Below, piece by piece: positions 11,401 through 23,600 of a stretch of DNA of 64,000 nucleotides. The notes below the pieces were generated by a model. That model had not been told where the DNA came from. It saw only the letters and a program-made list of their open reading frames with translations, and searched no databases. The DNA is from Tubulanus polymorphus (lineage: Eukaryota; Nemertea; Palaeonemertea; Tubulaniformes; Tubulanidae), in NCBI RefSeq assembly GCF_964204645.1, contig NC_134033.1, positions 13,332,155 through 13,396,154 on the forward strand. Direction: 5' to 3'. Numbering within the stretch: position 1 is the first letter of the stretch; each line of letters starts with the position of its first letter. Position numbers and translations under genes: made by a program.

Positions 11401-13864
11401 AAAATCGCTGAAAAAGTCCTTCTCAGTACTTCTTTTTTTCCCGGCCTTACCACTGGAAACCCTGAGTAGGTTCTCGCATTCTAATCTACACGTATTTCTC
11501 ATTTGAAAGGTCGTTCAACGATGCGGATACCCGAAAACATCACGCACACAGTTCCCAACTCGCGTTCTGCCGTCTGCCGATAATGCCGCAGCTCACAAGT
11601 CGTCTAGTGAAATAAGTCTCGCGCAGCGTATGAAAGCCGTACTCGTCAGTTTGAATTCATCTCAAGATTTCTATCGCAATATGGCGCAATCGTTATGCGA
11701 CCGTCAAGATATCAGCTCGAAGGAAACGCATAACTGTTTCAACGGTCCGGCGATTGACAGGTCTGTATACGTGATGATAATTTGTTCAGCCTAAAATCCA
11801 TGTATAATATTCTCATTGGCTTAAAAACAATCATAAAATTAAAAAGAGTACAGAGTAAACTGAAACAAGTTTGATTAAAAGCTTTGACCTGTGGATGATT
11901 TATATTGCACAAGTGACTGTAAATGTTGTGGTGCTGTTATGTTGTAAATGTTAGATCTGGTTCAAGAATGTATTTCAATCTACAATCGATGCATGTATCG
12001 TTCATTTATACAAACTTTGAATTATTTTCAGGGTATCTGTGCAGTAAGTAAATATTAGAAATGTCCCGTCGGGTCACTTTTGATGGCTCCTGTGTTCTTA
12101 TTCTCCGGTCTGACCGTTTAATTTTTTTCCAGCGAGGCGAAATCGGGGACGGATTCAAAATTACAAGCGCATCCGAAGAAATCTTCGAGAAAAGTAACAG
12201 ATGTTGGAATTGCCACAACATTGGAGAAATTAAAGATGCTTACTCGGGTATGAAACTTGTTTATTTGTTAATGAATGATTTACCAGTTCGGGTTCCCTAC
12301 AACTCCTCGATTCCTTAAAAAACCCTTCTAAATGATAGCTACTCGAAACTCCTTTCATTTGAGCAAAATGCCCGAAACTTTTTTTTAGAAATCCTTCAAT
12401 TTTGAGCAATTAGGCTTCTCCTAAATCAGTACAATTGGAACCAGGATTTCTTTTTTACCCAATTAGGGGGATATCAAATTAGAGTTTAGGTAGTATGTAG
12501 GATAAAAATTGTCTTTCAGGACTACCTGATTACTGAGATGATTTATTTAGTACCGGTTTTCACTTGTCCATTGATAATACACAAAATCCTGCAATGAAAT
12601 TGTCTTCATATTTCCTGCTATTTCATGACATATGTTGTGTTTTTCGTTCGAGACGGCGTATCGCATTCGAGCATTCGATCATTTCGATACTTACTATTTC
12701 TTTTCTGTTTTTCGGCAGCAAATCCGTCAATTCCAAGAAAAGGGCACGCAGGACGACGGAGTCGTTCGATACAATCCAGGCAGCGGCAGCAACATCGATC
12801 GCGGCTACACCAATAACTTCTACGAATACGACGACGAGGATGATGGCTACGGAACGTCGGGAAGTGGAAGTGGAGGTGGTAATTACTATTTACCATCTCC
12901 GAACAATCATCGTAAGATAAAGGACAAAAATAATAAGAACAACCGTTATGATAGTAAGCGCAGTAAGTATATCTGTTCAGACGCTGATTCCTTAGAAATT
13001 GAAAATTATTTCCGAGCGGAAAATGTCTTTGAAGGCGCCTGAAACTCCTTTCATTTGAACAAAATGTCAGAAACTCCTTTAAATCCTTCAATTTTGAGAA
13101 AAAGGCAATTAGATATTTAAAAGTTGTACATTAGACTTCGCCAGTCAGTATAGTTGGAACCAAGATCTTTTTGTTACCATATTACGCGGTTACCGAATTA
13201 GAAACCAAATTTTACAAGTGTCAAAGATGAATATATTGTGTTCAGCGATTAGTTGCCTTGATATAAAAACTTTAAGTTTCAGGGTGAAATTCTGGTTAAT
13301 AAATAGATTATTAACTAATCTAGTTAATAATATAAATAATACAGCGCCCTATGAGAGAATGATCTTTTCACAATGTAGCGTGTTATTTCGTCTTCAAAAT
13401 TGTTATTGGATATTAAACGCATCATTTCGAGATGTAACTTTTTCTCATTATGGACGAAAACTTGCCCTCGCTCATCATCGCATTGAGAAACCACAAACAT
13501 TGATTCTATTATCAGGACGTTGAAATCTCTTCTATTTATACCGGTGTACAGAGAGTGAAAGCAAAGTGCAATTGCGCTATATAAAATCTATAATTATTAT
13601 TATCATTATTATTATTATGATTGTATTCACTTTCTCACGCAGTACTCGATACGTTTCGTTTCAGAAATTTACCAAGATCCCGATATTTCGTTCGACGACG
13701 ACACGGGCGGCTACAACGAGAAGCAGCGCAATCGATACGAAATCGGTAAGAGCAGCGTGCAGGACCCGAGGGCCGACGGTGCCGTTTTCATCGCGTCGAC
13801 ATTTTTTACCGTTCTGTCGACCGTCGTCGGTTTCGCATTACGCAATATGATGATAATCGGATGA
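8406..13864 (+). CDS. GPC3/5-like: Glypican, GPC3/GPC5 (dally-like) class
   Basis: GPI-anchored heparan-sulfate proteoglycan core that modulates Wnt, Hedgehog, BMP and FGF signalling at the cell surface. Exons: 8406-8649, 9518-9694, 10087-10793, 11510-11760, 12032-12043, 12133-12247, 12719-12962 and 13665-13864 (1950 nt, 649 residues). Visible: N-terminal hydrophobic signal segment; CYDG...KSCCT cysteine motif; HDSVAQFFDNLFPLVF; ARIFLSGLRIALDTVNSTDY; LTRMQLCSSCEG...LKPCHSYCVDVMTDCLANI; and SLETVLL. These match the GPC3/5 subclass better than GPC4/6. Three Ser-Gly repeats (residues about 549-554) follow an acidic YDDEDDGY stretch, the classic heparan-sulfate attachment context; another Ser-Gly lies near 524. 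The C-terminus is hydrophobic, as for a GPI signal. Which vertebrate paralogue is closest cannot be decided without a tree. Confidence 0.95.
9047..9440. repeat. Degenerate tandem repeat in glypican intron 1
   Basis: Variants of tgactaaaaccac...gctagt, of cagtccagttac and of actataagcca recur roughly every 40-60 bases in an irregular array, with no long exact units. A perfect 13-bp hairpin, AGCAAAAATACAT and its complement (9354-9387), sits within it. Function unknown; it may be the decayed core of a foldback element. Confidence 0.5.
11106..11464. mobile_element. Short inverted-repeat element in glypican intron 3 (family 2)
   Basis: The termini CAGGGTTTCCAGTGGT and ACCACTGGAAACCCTG are perfect inverted repeats. 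The flanking bases GGTAG and AGTAG match at four of five positions and could be a slightly decayed 5-bp target duplication. There is no coding potential. The interior is rich in repeats of tccttc and acttct. The termini resemble hAT ends, but the interior differs from family 1. Confidence 0.7.
12032..12043 (+). other. 12-nt microexon of the glypican gene
   Basis: Twelve bases lie between an acceptor ending attattttcag and a donor gtaagta. They enter in phase 2 and leave in phase 2, adding four residues so that the spliced product reads RVSVHEAKSG. This aligns with RYSQKAARNG in GPC3, so skipping it would remove family-conserved spacing. Both neighbouring introns are short (271 and 89 nt). Confidence 0.75.
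12282..12560. repeat. Fragment of the family 1 CAGGG element
   Basis: Contains words shared with the element at 2148-2526: gggttccctac, actcctcgattcctt, tcatttgagcaaaatg, aaatcagtacaattggaacc and aggtagt. No matching right terminus was found, so it is a truncated copy in glypican intron 6. A shorter piece with the tcatttgaacaaaatgtcag word is at about 13020-13180 in the next intron. Confidence 0.6.
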
Positions 13865-13975
13865 AAAGCAACAACAACAAAAACACCCGGAGATTTTAAA
13901 CAATTATATATAAATATATATAATAGTTAATGCAGGTCATTTATCTATCTTGAAAGACAAATTTCCTCCCGTGAG

Positions 13976-13981
13976 AATAAA
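13976..13981 (+). terminator. Candidate poly(A) signal of glypican
   Basis: AATAAA lies 112 nt beyond the glypican stop. Glypican messages often have longer 3' UTRs, and a second candidate lies near 14973, so the true site is uncertain. Confidence 0.4.
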
Positions 13982-14057
13982 TTCTTCCCGCGCTGCTGTA
14001 CACGCACGCAGAGAGAGAGAAAGAGCTGCCAACCATCCAGTCATATTCATCTCGATC

Positions 14058-14328
14058 AAGCCTAGCTCAGGTCGACTTAAAACCAGACTTTAGATCGTCA
14101 GAGGAACGGCGGATTGCCGATTCGTTCGTCTACGGATCTTAACAACACTCCTCAGGTCGACTATGACTCAATCATCGCCTCATGGTTAGTCGACTCGCCA
14201 TTTTGTCATGCGACGCAATGCTCGCTACTTATTGGCTGTGACGTTAAGATCAGTTGTGAGATGTAGAACTTGTTCTATTCTTACGACCCGACGATCTGAT
14301 CGGATCTGAGTCGACCTGGGTTGGGCTT
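14058..14328. mobile_element. Inverted-repeat element with AAGCC termini
   Basis: The left end, AAGCCTAGCTCAGGTCGACT, and the reverse complement of the right end, AAGCCCAACCCAGGTCGACT, match at 17 of 20 positions. There are no coding frames. The terminal AGCCTAG resembles the ends of the PIF/Harbinger-like element at 55356-55710, but I could not define a clean target duplication. Confidence 0.6.
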
Positions 14329-17300
14329 AAGATTTTAATACATTGTAGCGTTGTTTTAAAAAATTTTCCGAGAAATTGTTTATTTTGCTGTAATTCCATT
14401 CATTTAATTTGAACCCGTTTCGTCAATATTCTCAATAACCCACGGCGTGTTTATTGATGCCCGTTCGGGATACACTAGCGTTTTATTTTCATTCCCGAAT
14501 TTCGACGATAAGAATGTCGTGTAATTCATCATGCTTTTGCGGCCGCTCTGAAATATGACTTTCTTTAAGCGAGTATTAAAGAATGAATTTGTGAAAATTA
14601 TCTACATTTCTTAAATACATCATGTTATCTAACGAGTAATTTTCCGACACTATTATTCATGCAATATTACTTAAGTATCCATACATTATATTAACATAAC
14701 TGTAAACCCACTTGGGGCATTGCCTCGGCCTAGCTATTTATTGCTTTCACACTTTTCCTGAAAAAAACAAACAAAATGATCTAAATTGGTCGTCGCTATG
14801 AAGTCTCTTAGTACGTACGTACATATTAATCGAATGAATTTTTTGATGCGTCTCTGCTGGGATGTTGAGCGTGGTTATTTCCATAATAGATCTGTTGAAC
14901 GTTAGTCGCATCAGTTCCGCGCGAGTGCGCCTGGTGTTCCCTGCTGTACCCTCGTTTGAATACCAAATGTGCTATAATAAAATCGAATTTGAATTTCACG
15001 CTTCGAGCGATTGAATAATCGATGTAAATATTTTACGCGTTTCTAAAAAGCGTCTCGTGTGTCGTGCGTTGATTCTATACTCGCGATGATGTGTATCGTC
15101 GTGGACCTCGCGAGGGCCGAAAAACGAATTGAAGTGATTAAGTCTGAAAGGTTGGCAGTTCGTATAAAACCGATGCGTATACTTAGATTTCACAGAGGAA
15201 ACTGCAAACGTATTATCTTTAGAACTAGTCATTTGAGAAAGATGTTGAAAAAAGATTCGGATTCGTTGAAAACAGCTTTCTTTATATTTTACATCGTCTA
15301 TTTTACTTGATCTAATAAACACGAATAATTATTTGCGCGGCACTGTACTCAAAATCTTCTCCCACATATGATAATAATAATAATAATAATATATTCGTTT
15401 GTGTAACTTGAAAAGTCAAAATTCCGAATTGATTTATATCGTTATAATATTGTAAAACATGATTTTGTAAACTGCTGGCCAGTAGTTGAGATTTTTATAT
15501 GATGAAGAATTGTTCTGTACAAACGAAGAAAGAAAAAATCAAAAACGTGCGATGTTTCTTCATGGAATTGATTTCGAGCTACGATGATTATTGTACACCA
15601 GTAGTTGACAAACGCGAAAACCAGTAATATATACAGTAAACTCCTGACTCGACGTCGATCGAGCTGGAAATTTGGTGAATTTTTACGAAGATTCTTTTTT
15701 TGAGAGTCCCTCGATGTCTCTGGTCAGTAACCGGTCACCTCTCGGCGAACTATTCACCGGTCAAATCTTATCGAGTAAGGGGGCGCAGTTGACTGTTTGT
15801 TTTTTCTAGAGGAATTACTTACTCTGACAATTATGTAAACTATTTGAAATTAAAAATTAACATAGGAATATCCTTATTGGCGTACTGAGTGACGGAATGA
15901 ACTGCAACTCTTTTGGCACACGGTATTGATAACAGTGAACCTTCACTTAGTTCGGCACATTTTTTACGGACTGAAATTATTAAACCTAATGCCTTTAGGA
16001 TTATCATGCTAATTATTATTATATGAAAAGATATGTTTTTACCGAATGCTATATTGCGCTAAAAGATTTGTTTGTCAAGATGTAACAAATGTTGATGAGT
16101 TTATTTCCGTGTGGAGCTTAGTTCGAACGAACGAACGAACGAACGGGGTGCGTAGAGAATGATGCGGGAAGCTTCTCGGCGAACTCAGAGTCAGGTTCCA
16201 GTACTTACTAACGTTAACGGTTACAATTCTAGGTAATTTTTGGAAATCTGGATATTTTGTAATTACATTAAGTGTCTGTACAGAAAATACGTGTGGCAGG
16301 TATCGAATTTGTAAACACAACCGCATTGCTTTATGATATTGTGTTTTAACTAATCGACGCACTATCTGTGTGGCGGCCATTTTGTTTTTAGTGATCACCA
16401 TCGACGATCGATTACATGAAGCTGAAGATGAACCCGTCTTAGGCGTTTATGAAAAAAACAGATTGACTTGCAGATTGTTGGTGCTAGTGTATTAAATAGG
16501 GCCACTTAAATGGTTGTAAAAATCCAAAGTTCTTCGTCGATTGCACAGCTGCGAGTTGTTGGCTGAGTACCTTAGTGGAAGGGTTTGATATTTAACATTT
16601 TATCATATATTTCGTTAACTAATTGTGTAGCGAATAGAACAAAAACGAATTAAGTTTATATGAATATAGAAAATCCGAAAGTGCGTATTAGGTTCCAGGA
16701 TTTAAACGTAAATCTGTTTTGATTATATCTTGTCGATGGATGTTTCGTGAGAGAATTTTGAAGTCTTGTACACGGACTATAATAAGGTCACATTAATTCA
16801 CAGTTATTACGGTAGGGAAATTAGATGTAGGCCGTAGCAAAGTGTACAAATGTATACAGTTTTAAGGTCACCGGTTTACTGATTTTATTAGTCAACAATA
16901 GGGCGCGGAATATTACAATGTGTGGAAATAAGGCATTTAATTCCTATCGTATTATTTCATATACACGTGTGACTTTTCATTGAGTACTTCCCAGTATTTT
17001 AGAGGCCGAATATCGACAGGGTCCCTACGACTCCTCGATTCATTAAAATCTATTCCTAAACTGAATCTTGAGAAATAGGAAATTAGAAATATTTGTCTAG
17101 TTCGTAGTTGTACAGTGAACTACACCTAAATTGGTACCAGTCAGTTCCAGAATTTGTGTTTACCCAATAAGTTCACCCATTTAAAAACCAAATTTAGGTA
17201 GTTTTAAGGATGAAAATTAGGTTTACCAAAATAAACAGTACCGATTTAGGCGAAGTCTGCAGTAATCGGGATATGAAAGTGATGCGGAAGCTTCCTCGAA

Positions 17301-19579
17301 ATTTTCTCCATAAAACCCCTTGAAATCTTATATCCAGAAATTACTGTAGGGACCCTGATCAAATTCCGATTGACTTTTTTGAAAATCGCTCCGATCAAAT
17401 AGGCTTCTCAATCTCTCCATCTTTGGAGACTGACAGATTGAAAATTGATTAGTTTGGCTACCAGTGAGAGGAACAGTAGCCGTGTTATTAACTACTGGTT
17501 TTGGAAGTTCCATAATTTTTGGCGCTTAAACTTGTAATTCGGATATAATAACCAAAATGTATGTTGTTGTTTTACATTTCGTTGAGGGCAATAAGAGGAA
17601 TTTTTTTTAATGTTTTTTTTTTTTAATAGTTTTACTGAATGAATATATTTCAAGAATAGGAACCGGAGTTTAACCTCAAATTTTAAGAAATCCTGGATCG
17701 GTAGAGATTGATTTTTTAATGAAAAGATAATTACGAGTTTTTGTGATTTTCGTCAAATTTTTAGAAATTTTTTCTACCAATGACTAATAAATCCCTAGGA
17801 GATAAGATACATAAAAAGTCTTGCCTTATCATTGTGGATGGCAACACGAACCAGAGCAGATTCCCATTGAGTGTGAAAACTTAAATATAATTCTAGTTGG
17901 AAACATTTCCGAATTGAATAATGCCATCCACTGAGGTGCCATCATCCAGAGATAATCATTATATGAACTGAAATGATCATCAAGAGTGAAGTAGATAATT
18001 TACAAATGTTTTAACAAGTGATTACACACACAATCACTGTTTACTGTAAAGTTTCTGGATAAGAGTGTGACACTGTGTATGTATATATATGATGCTGTCC
18101 TGATTTGAATTCCTAGGACGTAAAACCATTGGGATAAGATATTTTATTAATCAGTTCAACTTAATGTATTATATGAATATATATATATATACACACACAT
18201 TTTGTGTCCATTTTACCTATTTTTTTTAATAACTTGGTTTACGGGCACTGCCTCCGAAATTTGAAGTCAAATGAAAATAAATTCTTTTTTAATTCCTGCC
18301 CGTGGGACAAATTCAGTGAAAAAATCCGCCGAATGAGAATCCTGGTTTGAATGATGAAAAAAATTGAAAAACGCGAGGTTTTTATTTGATTGCAGTGTTA
18401 CAGAATTCGAACTTTCCAAGAATCATTTGTTTGGACATATGTATATTGCCCTATCGACAGTTCCCTCTTCCATCAAAAAGTGATTTTATCTCACTAAGGT
18501 ACTTTTTTATTTCCTCCTCAGAAATGATATTTGAATAGGTCAACCCCGTAAACCAAGCTATCAAAAACAGGCCTTAGAAACCACCGGTTTTATTCGCGTA
18601 CTTGTCTCATTTTTATATGAGCTTTGATTCAAAATGCAGAACATTGTGTAAGCTTAATTACGAACATTAATACTTTTATATGTATACGATGGAATAGCTT
18701 ATATTTATTTTCTTTGATGTAAGCTGATGTTGATTGTTAATTTTTATTTTTACGTAAATGCTTATGTGATATAAACCGATCGAGTATCAGGTAATAACTG
18801 ATATTTGATTTAAACATAACGCGTATACATACAATGCATATGTATATGGCTATGTGTTTCAGTATATATATATATACATCTTCTGTTGATTTTTGTATCT
18901 TTGTAGTCCTTCTGTGCGATCACTATTTTTCAGTAATATACCAGGAATGTCCCTGTTTGTGCTTAAAGGTTTATAGTAGATGTATATGTAAAGTATCTAA
19001 TGTATTTCTAATGCATATATCAAGAAAAAAGTATATAATGGGATTATCTGTGAAACAATAAATCAATACCTGATTATGTACTCTGTGAAATTGGTTGGTG
19101 TTTTGGTTATTGGTCATTCTGCAAGAATATTTGGCGTGTCCCAGAAAATAGAAATTTTGCCACCAGAAAAACTCTGGTTGACACCAGCCACACATATTGG
19201 CAGGTCAGAATATCGTTTGATGTTATTTATTAAACGAAGTGTCAACAATTTGATATCGGATTAAAATGCGGACTTTTTTGGACAGCACGACGCCCCTCAG
19301 CCACAGAGGTTCGGTAAAGATTGGGGGTGAAAAGTAGCTTAGATCATCCAGTTTTTTAAGCTACTTTCACCCCAAACTTCTAGAGCCCAGCTGCGCATTC
19401 AACACACGTTCGGTCATTTTGCACGATTAATCGAAAGATGGCAGAATTGTCGCCTTAAATCAATAAGACTTAATAGTTGGTAAATACCACGCAAGTCTAC
19501 AATACACAGCGCTATACGAGTGCGCTACACTGCGCGTTTATGTGACGGTCTAATACGAAGTAGAAGGTTTTGAAGAAAG
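14329..19579. other. Intergenic region, repeats only
   Basis: No recognised gene. Contents seen: an (AAT)n run near 15370-15392; a (GAAC)n run at 16124-16145; the family 1 element at 17017-17357; TA-rich runs near 18180 and 18865; and a hairpin at 19320-19375 with near-identical arms TTGGGGTGAAAGTAGCTTA. Several open frames of 60-110 codons exist, but none resembles a protein family. Confidence 0.5.
17017..17357. mobile_element. Second full copy of family 1 CAGGG element
   Basis: The termini CAGGGTCCCTAC and GTAGGGACCCTG are identical to those at 2148-2526. Internal words are also shared: aaacagtaccgatttagg, gggatatgaaagt and gatgcgga. Flanks ATCGA and ATCAA are a four-of-five match for a 5-bp target duplication. 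Non-coding. Confidence 0.75.
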
Positions 19580-19673
19580 ATGCGACCGTCTAAGGTTTTA
19601 AGATGGATGATGATATTGTTGAGCACAAGTGTGGGTTGCCTGATCGTAAAAATTTTGATGGAGGGCACCGAAG
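19580..19673 (+). CDS. Alternative first exon of the FAM151A-type gene (signal-anchor A)
   Basis: An ATG opens 31 codons encoding two basic residues (MRPSKVLR), then a hydrophobic stretch (WMMILLSTSVGCLIVKIL), then EGTE, followed by a good donor G|GTATGT in phase 1. The canonical first exon at 20635 has the same design (short basic start, one membrane segment, phase-1 donor). Either would join the acceptor at 25595 in frame, producing a glycine codon at the junction. I infer an alternative promoter or first exon; an unrelated short gene cannot be excluded. Confidence 0.55.
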
Positions 19674-19690
19674 GTATGTACAAAAATACA

Positions 19691-19762
19691 AGGTTCTACC
19701 GAGACTCGAACTCGGATCGCTGGATTCAGAGTCCAGAGTGCTAACCATTACACCATAGAACC
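19691..19762 (-). tRNA. tRNA-Gln: tRNA-Gln (anticodon CTG)
   Basis: A 72-nt tRNA on the minus strand. The acceptor stem GGTTCTA pairs with TAGAACC; the A-box region reads TGGTGTAATGGTTAGC; the anticodon loop ACTCTGAAT carries CTG; the T arm has GTTCGAGTC; the discriminator is T and no CCA is encoded. It differs from the human tRNA-Gln(CTG) gene at only a few positions. It lies 17 nt after the donor of the upstream alternative exon, inside the predicted first intron and antisense to it. Confidence 0.96.
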
Positions 19763-20634
19763 GCGCATGTCGACTGAGGTACTAACATAAAATATATAAC
19801 TGACGTTGAAGGCGTGACGTAGCGATTGACGTCATGCATGTATAAATTTGAAAGGGTTATATATAGCTGCTCACACACAAAGCTGTTATTAGATTTTTCA
19901 CCACGTAGTATTTCGTTAATCCATTCGAAAATCACAAAAGTATATGATTGATAATTAGAACGGTTTACGCCCCAAGAACTCATCCCAGTTAAAATTATTC
20001 GTAGCCAATATAAAGAACCCAAGTGATGAAACAATGAACTCTACATTTCGGGAAGATAGTTTCGGTTAGAATTTAGATTCGGTAAATCAAATGCTGTAAT
20101 ATGATTTTAGAACAAATTCCTTTAGATGGGGAGAATTGTCTTCCCAAAACGTCAAGAAAAACAGAATTCATACGTAGCCTACGGTTAATATTGTTTCATC
20201 ACTTTTGATTAAAAATATAACTCATCCTGAAATTTAGCCTTTTTCCTAAAAGTCTAAAATCTAAGGAATTCCGATTTGCCTTAAAGTTTTTTTCTACTGG
20301 TTCACGATCATTAAGTACTAGTAACCATTGAAAAGGACTCGTCCTAACCTTTTCCATCTTAAGAGAAAATTGAGGGAATTATCGGTACGATAGTTTTCCA
20401 ATGTTAGCAATCATGTATAACTACATTTTTTTAAGAAGCGAATATAAAATACCGACGAAAATGAACTATAAGTTCTCTTTGATCGGCGCGCGTACACTCA
20501 CACAATGAGCCGAGTGAAGCCGTACGCGGCCGCTCGCGTGTGGAGGAAAGCAGCCTGAACTCGCGGCGGCGAATGAGTCAGTATAAACGAGTTCTCCGCA
20601 TCATCAGACGGTTTACCGGTGCTGCTGCTTTACG

Positions 20635-23600
20635 ATGTTCGACAAACGTACGATCATCGCGCTGTCTGCTTCTATGAGTATACTCGGCATAGGAATAGGC
20701 GTCGGCGTTTATTTCGGCTTGACAATGGGCAAAAAACCAAAAGGTCAGTTCAAACAATACGCAGTTAGATAGATATGTTAAAAGCGGAACGTTTGTAAAC
20801 ATATACACGTGTGTATATACTAACTTAATTAATTCATAGAGCGCTTGGTTTAATAGGGCGTCTGCAAAATCATCCCCGTTCCTTGCTGTTTGAAGATCAA
20901 AATTGTTTTTTTTTTGTCTTAGCATGTTTCGCGAAACAAATGATTCTTGTAGTCGACGAAAAGCATTGAAACTGTTCACGATTTTCTTGTTCATCGTGAT
21001 CTCAACGCCTGAAATAGTTACCGGGCTTGATTATTCTGATTAGACCGGACGCCAGTAATTCTCTCCGAGAATAATAATTCTTAACCATGAGATATATAGG
21101 CCTATACATGATATTACTCGGTAATTGACTAATTGTAATTAAGGCTGCTCCGTTACAGAGCGATAAACAGGTGTGTTTAACAACTAGGGATCGTTATATA
21201 TCACGAACCCGCTCTCTGTATCCTGACAGCATTGATGGATCATTGATGGATCATTCTCACCATTGGAATCGAAAAACAGTAAATCATATTTTGATATTCG
21301 AGCTGAAGGGAATCCATTTCAAAGTTTATCGCGAATGAATTCATAAACGTCAAGGATTGGATTGAGTCACGTGAAATGTTCAGGTCCTATTCAAAAACAA
21401 GCGCTTTGTAGTAATAGGCCAGATCTAGGCTATATTTCATTATCCAAATCTAACGAAAGAGCTACAGAATCTAAATTTTCTTTTAAATTGATATTCTAAT
21501 AAAGCGCGGTCTTCCGGCGAAAACCTGGCCGTTGTGTTGCGGGCCGAAATCGAATTGTGTGTTACGCAATTACCGTTTACAAAAAGCCTGATGAAAAGTT
21601 CTAGGGTTTTATCGATCATCCCGTCATAATATTACTTCGCTCTAAAAGGAGTTTGAATTCTTTTCACGCGCGGGGGTCTCTAGGATTAGAGAAACAAATC
21701 GACTATTGTTAGAAGGCATTATGGGTCTGACTCCCCGCAGCTAAGAATTGTAGGCCTTTCTCATTACTTTGAATTGATTGTATTATTCGTGAAAGACCGA
21801 AATAGCGAGAAAAGAGAGGAAAAAACAGCTACCCCGGAGCCGTACGTGTTGTTCGTCGGTGAGTATTGACAGATGTCACGATTTACACGCTGACGGCCAC
21901 ATTCATCGACGGGTAGCCTAATCACTGCGAACAATCAGCGCTCCTCCTCACCGTCCTCACGCAAGCCCTCAATAGCAGGCGCTCAGTCCTCACCGTCCTC
22001 ACGCAGTCGAGCCCTCAATCCGGCGCTCCTCCTCACCGTCCACGTTACACGCAGTCGAATCCTCAATTCGATTGAATTTGAAAATCCGGATAGTTGTCAA
22101 GCCAATAATGCGGCACGGCGGGTGCGTCTTTGTAATTTTTGATTTTTTCCGATCTTGTTTCTATAAATATAGATTGTTTGAAGACTCGATCGTGAGAATC
22201 TACGTAAGGACGATGAGGACACATAAACACTCATCTCGCGGCTTCAATAATTAATCATTAATAAAATTAATAATATAAATGATATTTCTTTATTTCATAT
22301 TTCTAAATATGTTATCTTTGGGCGTAATCTTTTAATGCGTCCATGCTTTATATAAAACAAACAACATATTTCATATCTCATGTCATAGTACATTGACCCG
22401 TCTGATTGTATATATCCAGGTCTATCGTTTATAAAGGCATCGCTAATATATCTCTTTTATTCGGAGATTAACGATTGTATAGTTCTTATTCCCCGAGTCT
22501 GTTGTTATAGGAAATGTTCATGGATATAAACGAAGGTGACTCGTTAAAGGCAATCATTTAGAAAATCATGAAGTAGGCCTCAATATATAGTTTTTTTTTT
22601 GTTGAAGTCATGAAATATTTTCATAGATGCAGCCACAAGGCGCAGCATAAGTTGATGATGAACGGATGGTTGTTCATGGCTCACCACATCAAACGATCTG
22701 CCTCAAGCTGCGTCGCAGGCGGAAAAATACCGTAGAATTTACAATAAAAACATACTTGTCGTAAGCAGAGATCTTCCGTAAACTTCACTTTCCGCTGCTT
22801 CAACTGGATTAATTTAACTTCTTTTTAAATCGGAAGCGAGGTTTATCCGAGTGCGTCGTGTACTGTTTCCACTAATACAGCTGTGCTACGGTAATTAGTC
22901 AACGCGTGTTTCTTACACCGGGCCGGGCTTGATAACCGCCCCGTATATTTTGGTAACCCTAGCTCAATTTTTGGGTTGTTTTGCTCGACATCTCGCCAGA
23001 TTGACAGTTGCTAGTCACTCACGTCTGATCTTTGGTTGGTATATAATGCCAATCTACGTGCACTGGTATAATACCAACCAAATCAACCGATCAGACGTGA
23101 GTGAATATGGTCTAAAATGATGAAACATTTCACAGATTTTTCAGTTTTATATATTTTAATAGGCATCCAGCATTTGATTTTATTTTGTTGTATTCGTCGA
23201 GAAGGTTGTCATTGGTGAATTTTGTTTTTGAAATCATATATGCGCGAGTGTTAAACTAGAATCGAACGTTTCATTAAAGTCAATGTATAAACTCATATAA
23301 ACTCAAGTTTATACGTTACGTCCATAGTAAACATTGTTCGGAGTGGACGCTAACACTGACATCAAACCTCATTGGTTCGAGTCCCGACGATTCGATTCGT
23401 ATGATTATTTCATTTTAGTATAGAGACGACTTATTTTGGAAGGGATACATTTATTTAGAAGATAATGAGACTGGGACAGATGGATTTTACTAGTTTAACT
23501 GTAAGAAAATCGAATACGAACTGCGTTTAGTTCTCTTTGTATAAAATGGTGCATTGATTAGGAGGAACGCACCGGATACATTAGAAACGGTGGCTACCCC

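Noticed and set aside
12618-13091. 157-codon minus-strand frame
   Set aside because: It is the complement of the glypican heparan-sulfate-attachment exon, whose plus reading is in phase with the rest of the gene.
16075-16401. 108-codon minus-strand frame beginning near a gcggccattttg motif
   Set aside because: Starts near a plausible translation context but has no homology I recognise, overlaps the (GAAC)n run and lacks splice partners.
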